Counted from the first letter of the stretch, positions 44,580 through 55,600 are shown. The stretch is 64,000 nt of DNA from Mytilus californianus (GCF_021869535.1 NW_026262593.1:71512322-71576321); one strand, 5' to 3'. Notes: a model not told the origin generated them from the sequence alone. Made by a program: numbers and translations.

Positions 44580-44868
44580 AAAAAAAATCTGCAGGTTCGA
44601 TGTGTCTGAACTATCAAAAAATGTAGTGCTAAAAAGATGGTTACTTTGTGACATGTTTTAGTGTCTGCCTGATGTCATGTACCTCGTCGTTAGTAGGCAT
44701 ATCTCAATTCAGCATTTATTTTTCCCAAGGAAAACAGATTTTTTTGACATTGTCTTTTAAATAGATTCACAGCTATACTAGACTCAGGCTGATTTAAAGC
44801 TTGACATACTGTGTAGACATTTGTCTATTGTTGAATACCGTATGTTGACCTCTACATTTGTAAATATG
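44580..44868. other. Unassigned stretch
   Basis: AT-rich; nothing supported. Confidence 0.45.
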
Positions 44869-44870
44869 AA

Positions 44871-45178
44871 AATAAGAAGGTGTGGTATGATTGCCAATGA
44901 GACAACTCCCCACAAAAGACCAAATGACATTGAAATTAACAACTATAGGTCACCTTCAACAAAGAGCAAAACCCAAACCGCATAGTTAGCTATAAAAGGT
45001 CCCGAAATGACGTATAAAAACAATTCACACGAGATAAATAATGGCCTGATTTATGAACAAAATAATGAACGAAAAACAAATATGATATACAGCAACAGAC
45101 GGCAACCACTGAATTACATGCTCCTGACTTGGGACAGGCATAATCAGAATGTGGCGGGGTTAAACTAATTCGTTTTTG
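44871..45178 (+). mobile_element. Family C2 repeat, near-complete copy
   Basis: AATAAGAAGGTGTGGTATGA, CCAATGAGACAACTCCCCAC, TATAGGTCACCTTCAACAAA, CCGCATAGTTAGCTATAAAA, TGAACGAAAAACAAATATGA and GACTTGGGACAGGCATAATC to GTGGCGGGGTTAAAC. About 300 bp; I recognise it from memory as a common mussel repeat. Confidence 0.85.
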
Positions 45179-45216
45179 TGTGTGGTATCAATGACGTATA
45201 TCCTACATCTCCTTTT

Positions 45217-45461
45217 AGGAAGCTACCCCATTTGATTTTTAGGGGGGGGGGGGGGGGGGGGTCTAGGATTTAAAATGTTGTCCTGCATTTTTTCTAGTTG
45301 TAATCTCTGTCCTGCCTTTTTATTTTTCACTCTATTCGGTCCTGCCTTTGTTTTAATAGTTTATCCTGACTTTTTTACATAAATTGTCATCCTGCCTTTT
45401 TTTCAAATTTCATCCTTGCAACCCCCCCCCCCCCCTCATAAAAATCAAATGGTACCTCCCT
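45217..45461 (-). mobile_element. Family A foldback element, copy 3
   Basis: Left AGGAAGCTACCCCATTTG with a G run of about 20; right C run, CATAAAAATCAAATGG and TACCTCCCT. It has fewer internal TCCTGCC units than the other copies. Confidence 0.8.
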
Positions 45462-46010
45462 AAGTGTCGTAAAGGTTTTCGAGGCTGCATTGTCCTTATC
45501 GCATATCTGCAATATCCTTATTTAATTTAACACGTGGAATATTGTTTCTTTTACATCTTCTTTTTTGACATCTTTTCATGTTATTCTATTTTGAATATCG
45601 CCTTGAGAATCAATTAACAAAAAAAAGAACATGTGAACAAATTGTTATTATGCAAAAGATTATTGAGCTGCCTTTCGTCTTAATCACTCCTTTCTTCCTG
45701 TACATCTGATTAAAAGAAAATAGTCCCTAGACACACACACACAAAACCTTCATCAGTTTTCATTCATATCAAATTAGTTCGAAAGTGTTTGCCATTTGAA
45801 AAAACTGCGTAAATTAATAGATGTTGTTATTGATAATGAATGTGTAAAATGTCAAGCAAGATGTGTTATATGTATATTGTTTGAAAATAATTCAATGATT
45901 AAATATTTATGGCGCGTTTGTTATGTCAATAAATGAACCTAAATGTCCTTCACATATTTTGTATTTATTGTACCTAACTTATCCCGTCGAGACTTTAGTA
46001 CAGAGAGATG
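45462..46010. other. Unassigned stretch with AC tract
   Basis: A short AC tract at 45730-45744. Nothing else supported. Confidence 0.45.
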
Positions 46011-46017
46011 CAAATAT

Positions 46018-46386
46018 GAGGGTCTGGTTAGGGGGTCCGTCATTTCTTTATTCTTTTAACTTTTTATAAAAATAAGAAGATGTGGTATGATTGCCAATGA
46101 GACAACTCTCCACCAGAGATTAAATGACATGGAAGTTAAATACTAGAGGTCACCATACGGCCTTCAACAATGAGCAAAGCCCATACCGCATAGTCAGCTA
46201 TAAAAGGCCCCGACATGACAAAGGTAAAACGTTTTAAATGTTGACCATTTTTCTCTATATTGTTTATCTATTTTCATCATTATTCTCTATTCTTTATACT
46301 GCAGCACCCCATTGTTCTCTATTCTTTATTTTATTCTGTACTTATTGCCTTTTATTTTCTATTCTGTAAACCCTATCCAGAACCAC
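46018..46386 (-). mobile_element. Family B element, copy 6, split by a nested repeat
   Basis: Left GAGGGTCTGGTTAGGGGG, right CCCTATCCAGAACCAC. The interior (CATTTCTTTATTCTTTTAAC, CTGCAGCACCCCATTG) is interrupted at about 46069-46238 by family C2. Flanks AAATAT (46012) and AAATCT (46387) match at five of six bases. Confidence 0.8.
46069..46238 (+). mobile_element. Family C2 repeat nested inside family B
   Basis: AATAAGAAGATGTGGTATGA through CATACCGCATAGTCAGCTAT to GGCCCCGACATGACAAAGG. Its position inside the family B interior shows that C2 moved after B. Confidence 0.85.
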
Positions 46387-46514
46387 AAATCTGAGAAGTT
46401 GCATTCTATAAATAATGACTGCTCTTTGGTGTTTTTCTATCCATCTTTGAGCTCCCTACGGATTCATGACATATTGTAAACTTTTGCTAAAGTAGTTCCT
46501 ATTATGCGTTTATT

Positions 46515-46562
46515 AAACTTTCAGTGGCAAATATTTCAGGTATATTCGGGACGAGATTCATA
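46515..46562 (-). mobile_element. SINE tail fragment, reversed
   Basis: CAGTGGCAAATATTTCAGGT and ATATTCGGGACGAGATTCAT match the 62330 region (CAGTGACAAATATTTCATGC, ATATTCAGGACGAGAACAAA). Confidence 0.65.
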
Positions 46563-46918
46563 GTTGATGCAAATCCGAGCTTACTTCTTCGTTCACTAAA
46601 ATTTCCAATGTTTTATTTATTTTGAAAAAAAAGATTTTTTTTGTATGGAATATTGTTGAGTCTCTCATGCAATATGAGAGTATGTCATAAAATTGTGACA
46701 ATTATATATCAGTTTTAATACAAAGACATTTATGGCGATTTAAAATGTTAAAAACATGTAAAACAGATATTAAAAGACAATAAACAGTAAATTTGTTTCA
46801 TATTACTGTTTATCAAATGTCTTTGGAAATTTGACTAGATGTCCATGTGGAAAGGAAATCGAAAATGAAATGGTACTTTAAAATGTTCTTAGAGGTTTTG
46901 GCAGCAGTTACCATTTTT

Positions 46919-47205
46919 TAAAATAAGGATATATGGCATAATTGCCAATGAGTCAACTATCCAACGTGGATTTAAACAATTATAGGTTACCCCACGGTCT
47001 TCATTAATGAGCAAAACCCATAAAATCCCCGGCATGAAAAATGTGAAACAATTCAAATGGAAAAATCAACGGCTGATTCATGACAAAACAATAAACAAAA
47101 ACCAAATATAAATAAAATATATATGACAGCAACCAACGACAACTACTGAATTACAGGTCTTATGACAGGGTCGTAAAGAATGTGATAGGGTTTAATATGT
47201 AAATG
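46919..47205 (+). mobile_element. Family C2 repeat, diverged full-length copy
   Basis: TTGCCAATGAGTCAACTATC, CACGGTCTTCATTAATGAGC, ACTACTGAATTACAGGTC and GTGATAGGGTTTAAT in the expected order, with many substitutions. Confidence 0.75.
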
Positions 47206-47314
47206 AGCGCTTAACTATCCCCCTAAAATGGGACACAGGTGTAACAGTACAACACGTAAAATAACATACATATACATAAGCAACTCATTTTTGGATATGA
47301 ATATCCACTTCATT

Positions 47315-47372
47315 TGAACTTTGGTGCACAGCTGTCTCATTGGCAATCATACCACAACTTCTTATTTTTATG
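47315..47372 (+). mobile_element. Family C terminal fragment
   Basis: GCTGTCTCATTGGCAATCAT and ACCACAACTTCTTATTTTTA. Confidence 0.65.
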
Positions 47373-48070
47373 CCAATGACGGAAATTACGGAAACCACTA
47401 ACGGAGCAGAAATTGCGTATCTTTCTGGGATCCTACATTAACATTTATTTGGCAGCAGAAATGTCTAACTCTCCTCGGATCCTTAATTAACCCTAGATTG
47501 GATGTGTTTTTGTTGCTCAATCTTTAGTTGACTTTTTGTGTACATAAGTGTTTTTCGGGCTGTTGTTAATCTTTTCCTTTTTTGTACCGTTGTGTTGAAT
47601 GTTTTACTTCAACTTATTGTTTTTAATTGCCTACTCAGAATTTTTTATCTTTTCATTTGAAAATATAAACATTTAAGTATTCATATATTATTGACATTTC
47701 CTATATGTGTATATCTTATTGCTGGAATATAATAACCCATTTGAGAATAATATATCGATAATATTATTGATAACGAGCCGACAATATATCAAGGAAAACG
47801 TGTTTTGTACATTGTATAAAATATTTATCCAACATTAAATATTTATTGTGATAATATTCCATAAAGTGGTTACTTCATTTCAATTTCTAACCAGACCGGG
47901 ATACATTCCTATTAAGTTATTTGTTCATATGCATTTTCTCATCTTATAATTAATAAATACAAATATGATATAAATAAGTTTAAAGGAAGAAAGCGACACA
48001 TTCAATACGTTGGGATTTTTTGTAACTATAAATGTGTTTTGGTATTGTCCACAGTACTGCCATGTTTGAT
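47373..48070. other. Unassigned stretch
   Basis: AT-rich; nothing supported. Confidence 0.45.
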
Positions 48071-48077
48071 GGTCTGC

Positions 48078-48207
48078 AGGGCCCGTATGCATAAAGGTAC
48101 TTAAGTTAAGATATCCAATCGTAATACTAATTTATCGTAGGACATAAAGAAAAATCCGTCCGTTCGGAACAAATCTTAACTTAAGTAGCTTTATGCACAC
48201 GGGCCCT
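48078..48207. mobile_element. 130-bp element with 35-bp TIRs
   Basis: Left arm 48078-48112 (AGGGCCCGTATGCATAAAGG onward) and right arm 48173-48207 (ending CTTTATGCACACGGGCCCT) are complementary at 33 of 35 positions. It ends 11 bp from the next family B element. Confidence 0.9.
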
Positions 48208-48218
48208 AGATCAGTGGT

Positions 48219-48429
48219 GAGGGGTCCTTCATTTCTTTATTCTTTGACTTTTTATGCCATTGTTGTTCTGTATTCTTTATTTATGATGACCATTATTCTT
48301 TTTATATATATATTTCAGCACCCCATTATTCTCAGAGTCTCTATTCTTTATTTGTTTTGCATTTTTTTTTCTATCTTTAAAAAAAAATTGTCCTTTATTC
48401 TTTCTTTTATCTAAACCCCATCCAGACTC
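48219..48429 (-). mobile_element. Family B element, copy 7
   Basis: Shortened left end GAGGGGTCCTTCATTTCTTT, right CCCCATCCAGACTC. It lacks the GTCTGGATG part of the left end. Confidence 0.7.
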
Positions 48430-48784
48430 ACATTATAGTGTTAATCATTGTTTCTGTAGCGATTTACTGTTACTCTCTTTACAAGAAAGACAGCGATATC
48501 TTGGGGACAATAAAATGATGCGAAGAAATACAGACAACACAACGGCCAGAAAGAATAATGACGAAAAGGCAACCCAACCAAAAAAAAGGGGGAGGGGGTG
48601 ATCACAGGTGCTCCGGAAAATGTAAGTAGATTCATACCTTTTGTTATTCCCGACTGATTAAAATCAGAAGGTTGAGTCTAGTTTGAATCCTTTCAAATAT
48701 TAATGTTCATGTCTTAAATCAGGACCATCGTCAGTTGTTGTATTTAGTAATATCCTTATATTTTTTTCTCTTATGGAACTGAGG

Positions 48785-49025
48785 AGCCTCGGGGGCCGAG
48801 TGGTCTAAGTAGTTCAACTACTGTATCATTATCCTGTCAACACCGAGGTTTTGAGTTCCAAAACCCGCACGTGGTAGGTGCTTTCGACCCCGATCTTTTA
48901 ACAGGGATTGCCAGTTATCCTGCCGAAGGTTGGCGGTTCTTTCCGGTTTCCCCCATTCATTAAAACTGGCCGCCACAAAATTGCCAATAGTGCTTAAAAT
49001 GGCGTTAAACACCAAAAAATAAATC
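48785..49025 (+). mobile_element. tRNA-derived SINE, full-length candidate
   Basis: Starts AGCCTCGGGGGCCGAGTGGT (A box GGCCGAGTGG, 48794-48803). The B-box-like GGTTTTGAGTTCC is at 48847-48859. A body with TTTCCGGTTTCCCCCATTCA follows, and the 3' end is AAATGGCGTTAAACACC then AAAAAATAAATC. The 152-codon minus frame (48818-49276) runs antisense through this SINE and the next repeat, and I do not call it a gene. Confidence 0.8.
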
Positions 49026-49109
49026 ATCCTAAATCTGAGTGAACTGGATGTTGACTGAAGATAATTGACTGAATCGTCAAACTTATATACTGCTTGTTTT
49101 ACATATTCT

Positions 49110-49430
49110 ATAATCAAGGGTCGTAATGGGGGTATCTTCATGACGAATAACGGTAAAAATTCTTGCCAAATGACGTTAACGGTATTTTTTGGTGCATGAC
49201 GATAAAATGTACAATTTTTTTTAGATGATAAAAAAATCGACTGATTTTGACGAATCACGCTAAATTTTTTTTCCAAAAATAACGGTAACGATAATTATTT
49301 GAGACCTCTGACGAATCGCGATAAGGATATTTTGACGAATCACGATAAAATGTTAACCAATTTGACGCTAACGGTAGCCGAATATGACCGTTTGACGCCT
49401 GACGATAAAGAGCATTCCTACCCTCATAAT
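49110..49430. mobile_element. Repeat rich in TGACGAATCACGATAA and TTAACGGTA
   Basis: Starts near GGGTCGTAATGGGGGTATC and ends near ATTCCTACCCTCAT, which are loosely complementary at the edges. The interior alternates GACG(A/T)TAACGGTA, GACGAATCACG(A/C)TAA and GACGATAAA at least eight times. I recall similar sequence as a mussel repeat. Confidence 0.65.
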
Positions 49431-49439
49431 CATACTCTA

Positions 49440-49612
49440 TTGTTGAAGACCGTGTATACAGACAGGCATACTTTATAGCTTGCTGTTCGGTGTGAGCCAA
49501 TGCTCTGTGTTGAAGGCCGTACTTTGACCTATAATGGTTTACTTTTACAAATTGTAACTTGGATGGAGAGTGGTCTCATTGGCACTCATACTACATCTTC
49601 TTATATCTAGGT
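49440..49612 (+). mobile_element. Family C repeat
   Basis: ATTGTTGAAGACCGTGTATA, GCTTGCTGTTCGGTGTGAGC, GTACTTTGACCTATAATGG and GTCTCATTGGCACTCATACT to TCTTATATCTAG. The 5' part is rearranged relative to 24112. Confidence 0.8.
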
Positions 49613-49832
49613 ATGCTAATGTCTATAGATGAACGTTTTTGTTTTTGGTGTTGTAAGGGGGTCTTGTAAGGTATCTAACTGTCTCATTGTCTTTCACGTT
49701 TCTTTTTATTCATATTAAAGAATTATGTATGAAGTACCGCACTTTTATTTCGTGGTTTGGTCCTTTTAATTAGACGCTTTGTAAACTTGAAATAGTTTTA
49801 AATTTTAAATTTGTATAGAAGATGTTAGCTAT

Positions 49833-50043
49833 GAGGGTCTAGATGGGGTTAACTGAATAGAGAAAATTGGGCTAATTCTACAGAAAAATGGACCAAAAAA
49901 ATAAAGGTTAGAGAAAAGTAGGTCAAATTAATAAAGACTAGAGAATAATGGGGTGCTAAAATATAAAAAAAAAAAAAACCCCAGAGAAAATGACCTAAAA
50001 CATTAAAGATTACAGAAATGAGGGACCCCCGATCCAGACCCTC
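49833..50043 (+). mobile_element. Family B element, copy 8, with exact 6-bp flanking duplication
   Basis: Left GAGGGTCTAGATGGGG, right GATCCAGACCCTC. AGCTAT occurs immediately before (49827-49832) and immediately after (50044-50049) the element, the clearest target duplication in the window. Confidence 0.9.
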
Positions 50044-50049
50044 AGCTAT

Positions 50050-51058
50050 AGTACCATAGAAGATTTTAAAACGAGATTATCTATTGTAGGATCATTTCAC
50101 CAGGATGTTCGTTTAGCAGATGCTACATTTCTATAGCGTTTAAGTAAGATGGCGGGCACGATAGCGTCAATCGGTAATTTTAAAATTGTCAATTACTGAA
50201 ATAAAAATTTGCAATTTGAAAACCGTTATTAAACCTCATTAATAATGTGCTTAGTATGCCTTATTTCAGGGACATTTTATAACCATTAAGTACGAATATA
50301 AGACGACTTGTGGAAAAAGAAAATGAGACAGCAAGCCACCCCACCCCCTAAACAAGACAAAACTTGTATTCCTTAAACATGACCCGATCCTCAAACTCTA
50401 CATTGTTTCCACTATCTATCCCTTTTTGGAACATTTCTTTTATGTTTACCCGTTTCTTTTCTCGGTGCAACTGTAATACTTTCAACTGAACGTGTATTTA
50501 TAAAAATGCATAAACTAGTTGATACGTTTCGATACGTTTTGATACTATCTTTTTTGCTAAAGTTGGAGATTAAAAGCGTTTAAATATACAGTGTATTATC
50601 TCATCTGGGACCAATAGATGAATATTCATGTATTTTTCCCGCAGTTCTACCGAACCGTGAACAAGGGTTCCAGGCAAGAGGGCCATATAGTCTTGCCGAT
50701 CTTTAAACGGATAATGACTTTCAATGGTGTTTTCAAATGCGGTATATGTTAAAATTAAAGTAAAATAGCAAGACTTTTTGGCTTCGAGCGCACTATAAAT
50801 TTATATCCTAGTTTATTATTTTTAGAAATGGGTCGATATTTCTGCCGATGGATTGATAATAAAGTAAGACTTCATGCCATCAAATTTATAGAGACAGTAT
50901 TATTCTTATTATCTAGTACATTACCTAGTACATTTTTTCACTATAATTTACCGCTGCGGTTGCACTGTTAGTCCCAAGAGTTTCATTAGCCCAGTAGTCA
51001 GTGCTTTGGCACATACATGATATATCAACATACATTCATTAAATTCGTTGATAGATTT
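50050..51058. other. Unassigned stretch
   Basis: AT-rich; nothing supported. Confidence 0.45.
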
Positions 51059-51060
51059 AG

Positions 51061-51171
51061 AAATTACTAAGAAACTATTTTTCGAACTTCTCAAGCAAAA
51101 TTACTAAGAAACTATGGTTAGAACTTCCAAGGCAAAATTACTAACAAACTATTGTTCGAACTTCACATGCA
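51061..51171. repeat. 37-bp tandem repeat, three copies
   Basis: AAATTACTAAGAAACTAT at 51061 and 51098, and AAATTACTAACAAACTAT at 51135. The short plus frame here is a frame through the array. A second small duplication (TCAATTTATTTTAGTT) follows at 51256-51302. Confidence 0.8.
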
Positions 51172-51309
51172 AAGTTAATAATGTAGTTTTGGCTATTACT
51201 TTAAGGTCTCTTCTGGTCATAGAGCTCCTAAAGTATTTATACATTATTTTCTTTCAATTTATTTTAGTTCTTACATCATTTTCTCTCAATTTATTTTAGT
51301 TTAAACTTT

Positions 51310-51678
51310 CCTTACGAAACTCATATTGAAAATCACCAAACTTACGATTTTTATTTTCAGGAATGAAAAATACAACTTTTTTTTACTTTACATTATAACT
51401 TACATAGAAGTGTTATCATTTATCAGCAAAATGTTCAGATTTTGGCAATTAAACGAGAAAAAGACAAAAAAAGTACAACGAATCATCTTGCCATACAAAA
51501 ACAATGATAAAGTATCAATTTGATGACAGAAAAATAGAGGTGATTAAGATTTCATTCCAAATCCTACAGAACATCTTCTGAAAGTGTTACTACATCTGGA
51601 AAATTTGAGATAATTACACTTTTCCTGTTTTATCAAAACTAATTTTCCTTTTTAGAACAATAGAACAGATAAAATATT
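51310..51678. other. Unassigned stretch
   Basis: AT-rich; nothing supported. Confidence 0.45.
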
Positions 51679-51679
51679 T

Positions 51680-51785
51680 ATTTATTACTCCTATGTAAAT
51701 CAGATGTAGTCGTCTCACATCTTCGGGGCTGACGCCTCTCAGATATGAGAAGGCTACATCTAATATGTATACTACATCAGCTTTC
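51680..51785 (-). mobile_element. Hairpin module shared with the SINE at 31797, reversed
   Basis: 51702-51761 is a 60-bp palindrome: AGATGTAGTCGTCTCACATC at one side and its near complement GATATGAGAAGGCTACATCT at the other, around a GC-rich centre (TTCGGGGCTGACGCCTCTC). On the minus strand it is open as YLRGVSPEDVRRLHLIYIG; the plus-strand counterpart at 31929 is open as YLRGVSPEDMRLYLIYI. The tRNA-like head is missing here. Confidence 0.75.
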
Positions 51786-53000
51786 CATTGATTAAGATAA
51801 AAAGTCTCTAGTATAAGACAATGAATAATCACAAAGACGGAGAGATAATTTCAACGTCTTAATTAACGTGCAAGTACACTCTCCAGGCCATTAGTCAACT
51901 TGTATAATTAAAAGAAAAGTTTCCTATTTTTCAAATAGTAATCCGAATTTCTTTCCCCGAAACCTAATCTTAACGGATTACGCCGGGAAATGGATGTTTT
52001 TGATCAAGCGAAGGGTTGCTCAAACGTAAAATCTAATCTAGGTTCCGTTCTTCGATCTTGATATTAATGCCATAAAAATGAAGCCAGATAAATTTCTTGA
52101 AAATTGTTTTTGTGATTTCTAGTTCATCTGATAATTGCAATATTCTGTAATAATGTAATAATCATATCTTAACATGCTTGATTAATCGTAGATGGCAAAG
52201 TTTATAAAGATGCTATCCATCTTCTTTGTTTGCATTTTAAACCTCAATCAATTATTAATAATATCGCAATTTTTTTGTAAATTTCATTAATTTTAGATTA
52301 TTTCATTGTAACTTATACGTGAAATTTCATAAATATGTTGATAAATAATTTAGCGAATTATGGATACATATATATTTAACCTTCAACAGAACATCATTAT
52401 GTAATGCACCGATCATTCATCTTCTTTTTTTTTGGGGGGGGGGGGGGGGGCATGTTTTTTTAAATTAATCATTCGATTCTTAATTTCTTAAGGAAACACA
52501 CATTAGTAGTTTTATAATCAAGTGAAAAAATAGTTTGTTTCCATTGGAAATTATAGTGTACGAAAAGGGAGAAAGCATGCAAGAAAAAAAATCATCCCCT
52601 CACTAAAGATGAATGGTTGGTCCCATTCGCTAACCTCTCCACTTTTGTACTTTCAAAAGTAAGCTGGTTGACAGTATCATTTATCATACTTGAATTTTTT
52701 TTCTTCATTTCAGCCTTTTCCGGAAACACCGCAATTAATCAATTAATTATGAATAATTGACATTTGATAAAAATAAGACTATAATCTTGAAACATTATAC
52801 TCTTCAAAGAAAATCTTGAAACATTATCTTCGAAGCATTAGACGACTCAGGTGTAAGCCAGTCTTCACCAGAGCAATAAATAGAAAATTGGAATGTGTAC
52901 AAAAATGTAGCTTTAATGAAACAAAGCAATAAGAAAGACATTTGAAAAAATTAAGCTGAAGAGAACTGAGCAAGACAGCTACCTCCCACAAATAAATCTA
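51786..53000. other. Unassigned stretch with T/G tract
   Basis: A T run followed by a G run of about 17 at 52425-52450, and a small duplication AATCTTGAAACATTAT at 52783 and 52811. Nothing else supported. Confidence 0.4.
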
Positions 53001-53002
53001 AA

Positions 53003-53146
53003 ATTGAGAATGGAAACGGGGAATGTGTCAAAGAGACAACAACCCGACCAAAGAGCAGAAAACATCACAAGGCCACCAATGGGTCATCAATACAGCGAGA
53101 AAATCGCGCACCCGGAGGCGGGCTTCAGCAGGCCTCTAAATAAAGA
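53003..53146 (+). mobile_element. Family D dispersed repeat, longest copy
   Basis: ATTGAGAATGGAAACGGGGA, GTCAAAGAGACAACAACCCG, ACCAAAGAGCAGAAAACATC, CAAGGCCACCAATGGGTC and CGGAGGCGGGCTTCAGCAGG. Confidence 0.8.
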
Positions 53147-53278
53147 TTTCATATAGTTCAAGTTGAAGTTTAGCTGTTCCTTTGAAATTGCTTGTGTGGA
53201 GGGATTTGTGTTGTGAATAATTTATACCATATTCCTGCGTTTCACTATCATAGTCCATACAAACGATTTATGCCACTA

Positions 53279-53500
53279 CTTATAACCACCTCGGTGGTCT
53301 CGTGGTGGCGTGCCGGCTCGAGTACGAGAGAACGTTGATACGATCTCCTGCAAGATCAAACCAAAGACTTGAAAATTGGTATTGTTGCGTCTTGGTTATA
53401 TACACGGCATTTAAGAGTAATATCAATAAAGACTGGTCTGTTCGGAGTCAGACTTATGTGTCCGAGTAGGGTGACATGTTTTCCTGTAGACTTCTACCTT
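53279..53500 (+). mobile_element. Possible tRNA-derived SINE, second type
   Basis: ACCACCTCGGTGGTCTCGTG starts with a tRNA-like A-box region (TGGTCTCGTGG). A weak B-box-like match is at TGTTCGGAGTCAGAC (53429). The head differs from the SINEs at 31797 and 48785. Confidence 0.4.
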
Positions 53501-54438
53501 GTTAACAAGCACGTTAATAATCCTGCTCAACCAATCTTACTAAAATAAAGATTTCTGATTTCGTTATGCTCATATAAGCGAGTTACGATAGATCTGAATT
53601 CTAATCATATTGCTGCTCAGCATGTCGGTCTTGTTTAAAGAAAAGTTCATGTTCGTAACACATAAACATGTTCTCGTCATTATTTGTATGTAATATTTGC
53701 AACTGGACATAAAACACCAGTAAATTATCATCAATACGTATTTTTTAGATATCGAATTAAAGAATTACTTGGCAATGCATAGGAAATATGAGGTCCTGAT
53801 TTGCGTGAAATATTTGTAACTTGACGCAAATCATCATCATCAATACATTTTAATTAAGATATCGAGTTTAACAATGAATTGCATAGAAAAGAGGAGATCA
53901 TATTAAATTCACAGAAAAGACTTCAGGCTCAAAAGATATAGCTTCATTGTCGTATTTCTTGTAAAGCACATATGCAACACAAAAATACATGTTAGCTTGA
54001 AACGAATGATTAAAAGGAGATATAGAGAAACATCAATGAGACAGTTAGCGAAACGACACAAATGGCTATTCCTTTTTAAAAAAGTCAATCATATTTCGTA
54101 TCCCTATAGCTTTAACAAAAAAGGTGAACATCCTATTCCTATAGTAAAAGGATGAATATTACATATCGTTGAGACCCCTAAACACGTCTCACAAGGAAGG
54201 AGGGGTAGCATTTCATCTGTTCAGTTATAATAATTTAAACATGTTTTGTTATACTGCATGTCAAAATGCCAGATTTTGATTGGTTAATACGAGGGAGACA
54301 ATTTACCCTATTCCATGGCAAATACCCTTCGCGGAGACGCTTGCTCAAGTGTGCGCTTTATTGTTATGTAAAAGACGACATAGTTGATTACTTTGAATTT
54401 GAAATTTAATAGACAGAACATTCAGTATAATAACTTAA
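53501..54438. other. Unassigned stretch
   Basis: AT-rich; ATTGGTTAATACGAGGGAGA and CGCGGAGACGCTTGC near 54280-54345 are GC-richer and unassigned. Confidence 0.4.
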
Positions 54439-54440
54439 AT

Positions 54441-54572
54441 AACACATATTTGAGAGAGTGATAGAGCAGTTTGTTACCCCTCGAAAAGACATTGTCAACC
54501 TTGGCTTCGCCTCAGTTGACAATGCTTTCTCGGGGTAACAATCTGCTCTATCACCCTCTCAGATATGTGTTT
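54441..54572. mobile_element. 132-bp hairpin with 58-59 bp arms and a GC-rich loop
   Basis: Left arm 54441-54499 (AACACATATTTGAGAGAGTG onward) pairs with 54515-54572 (ending CTCTCAGATATGTGTT). The 15-nt loop is CTTGGCTTCGCCTCA. Mismatches are few. The layout is the same as 41955-42083, including a loop with G(C)CTT(C/G)(G/C)C, although the arms differ. Confidence 0.9.
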
Positions 54573-54704
54573 TTTATATAATATCCGATGCATGTTTGTC
54601 TGGTTTTTTAAGAAACAGTCGAGTGCATGTTTGTCTTTGATGTGGCCTGTTGAATAATGCGCCGTACTTTTGGAGGTTCCTGTTCTCTCTTTTTTATTCC
54701 GTTA

Positions 54705-54880
54705 CACAGGCGGTTTCAGGATTTTTGAAAGGGGGCGCAATTTCATAAAACCAAAAAATATACCCCCGAGCGTAGCGAGACTAAAATAATTTTGGACGAT
54801 TTTATGCTAAAAAGGGATATATTTTCTAATCTAAAACAGGGGTTGAACGACCCTACCCCCTCCCCTGAATCTGCCACTGC
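54705..54880. mobile_element. TIR element (CAGGCGGTTTCAGG)
   Basis: Left ACACAGGCGGTTTCAGG, right CCTGAATCTGCCACTGC. Interior CCCCGAGCGTAGCGAGAC. Possibly related to the GTGGATCC elements at 33806 and 35739, which share the (G)TGG(C)GGAT ending type. Confidence 0.65.
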
Positions 54881-54994
54881 GTTGTAAATGTATACGGAAT
54901 TAACGTTAGCCATCCATAATGAACACTCATAGCTGTGTTATGAGAAATTCATAGCATCATTCTGTTAGTTGCTTTCGGAGAAATTCCTGGATAC

Positions 54995-55600
54995 TGCTCT
55001 CATATTTAAATATGCGGTTACTTTTAGAGCTTGTATACATCAACAGAATGTTAGTCCAAATGAGGTAACATGTAGCTCTAATCTACACCGAATTGCCGTA
55101 AGTTCTAGCTGCTTTCGAAACGCTAAATTTATAGTCTCCATCGAATCTACTACATATATATGACATATATGTGCGTTCGAAGCCATTCCTTGATTAGAAC
55201 CCATAACCCAACGAAAACTAAACATATAAAGCACTCATATTTAAATGTTATTCTGAATACATCAACAGAATGCTAGCCAAAATGAGGTTACATGTAACTT
55301 TAATCTACTAATAAATGTTAGTCAAAGCTCATTTCGAAACGTTAACTCCATCGAATCAACACTAGCATTTAAAGCCATTCCTTGATTAGTCCTCATAACA
55401 TAACAAAACTAAACATATATAGCTCTCATATCTAAATGTTAGGATACATTCAGATCTTAAATACATCGATCGTTAGTTGAAACTGTTTTGAAATTCTAAT
55501 CGCTATTTTATAAAGTCCATCGAATCTAACTATGTGCGTTCGAAGCTATTCCTTGATTAGCCCTCATGACCTAACGAAAACGTAACATAGAAGCAATAAC
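54995..55600. repeat. ~170-190 bp tandem repeat, three diverged copies
   Basis: CATTCCTTGATTAG occurs at 55184 and 55376, and TATTCCTTGATTAG at 55547. CTCATATTTAAAT, AACGAAAACTAAACATATA and TCCATCGAATC recur at matching offsets. Short opposed frames (54969-55234) are by-products. Confidence 0.85.

Noticed and set aside
48818-49276. 152-codon open frame on the minus strand
   Set aside because: Its 3' half runs antisense through a tRNA-derived SINE and its 5' half through the TGACGAATCACGATAA repeat, so it is a composite of mobile DNA, not a gene.
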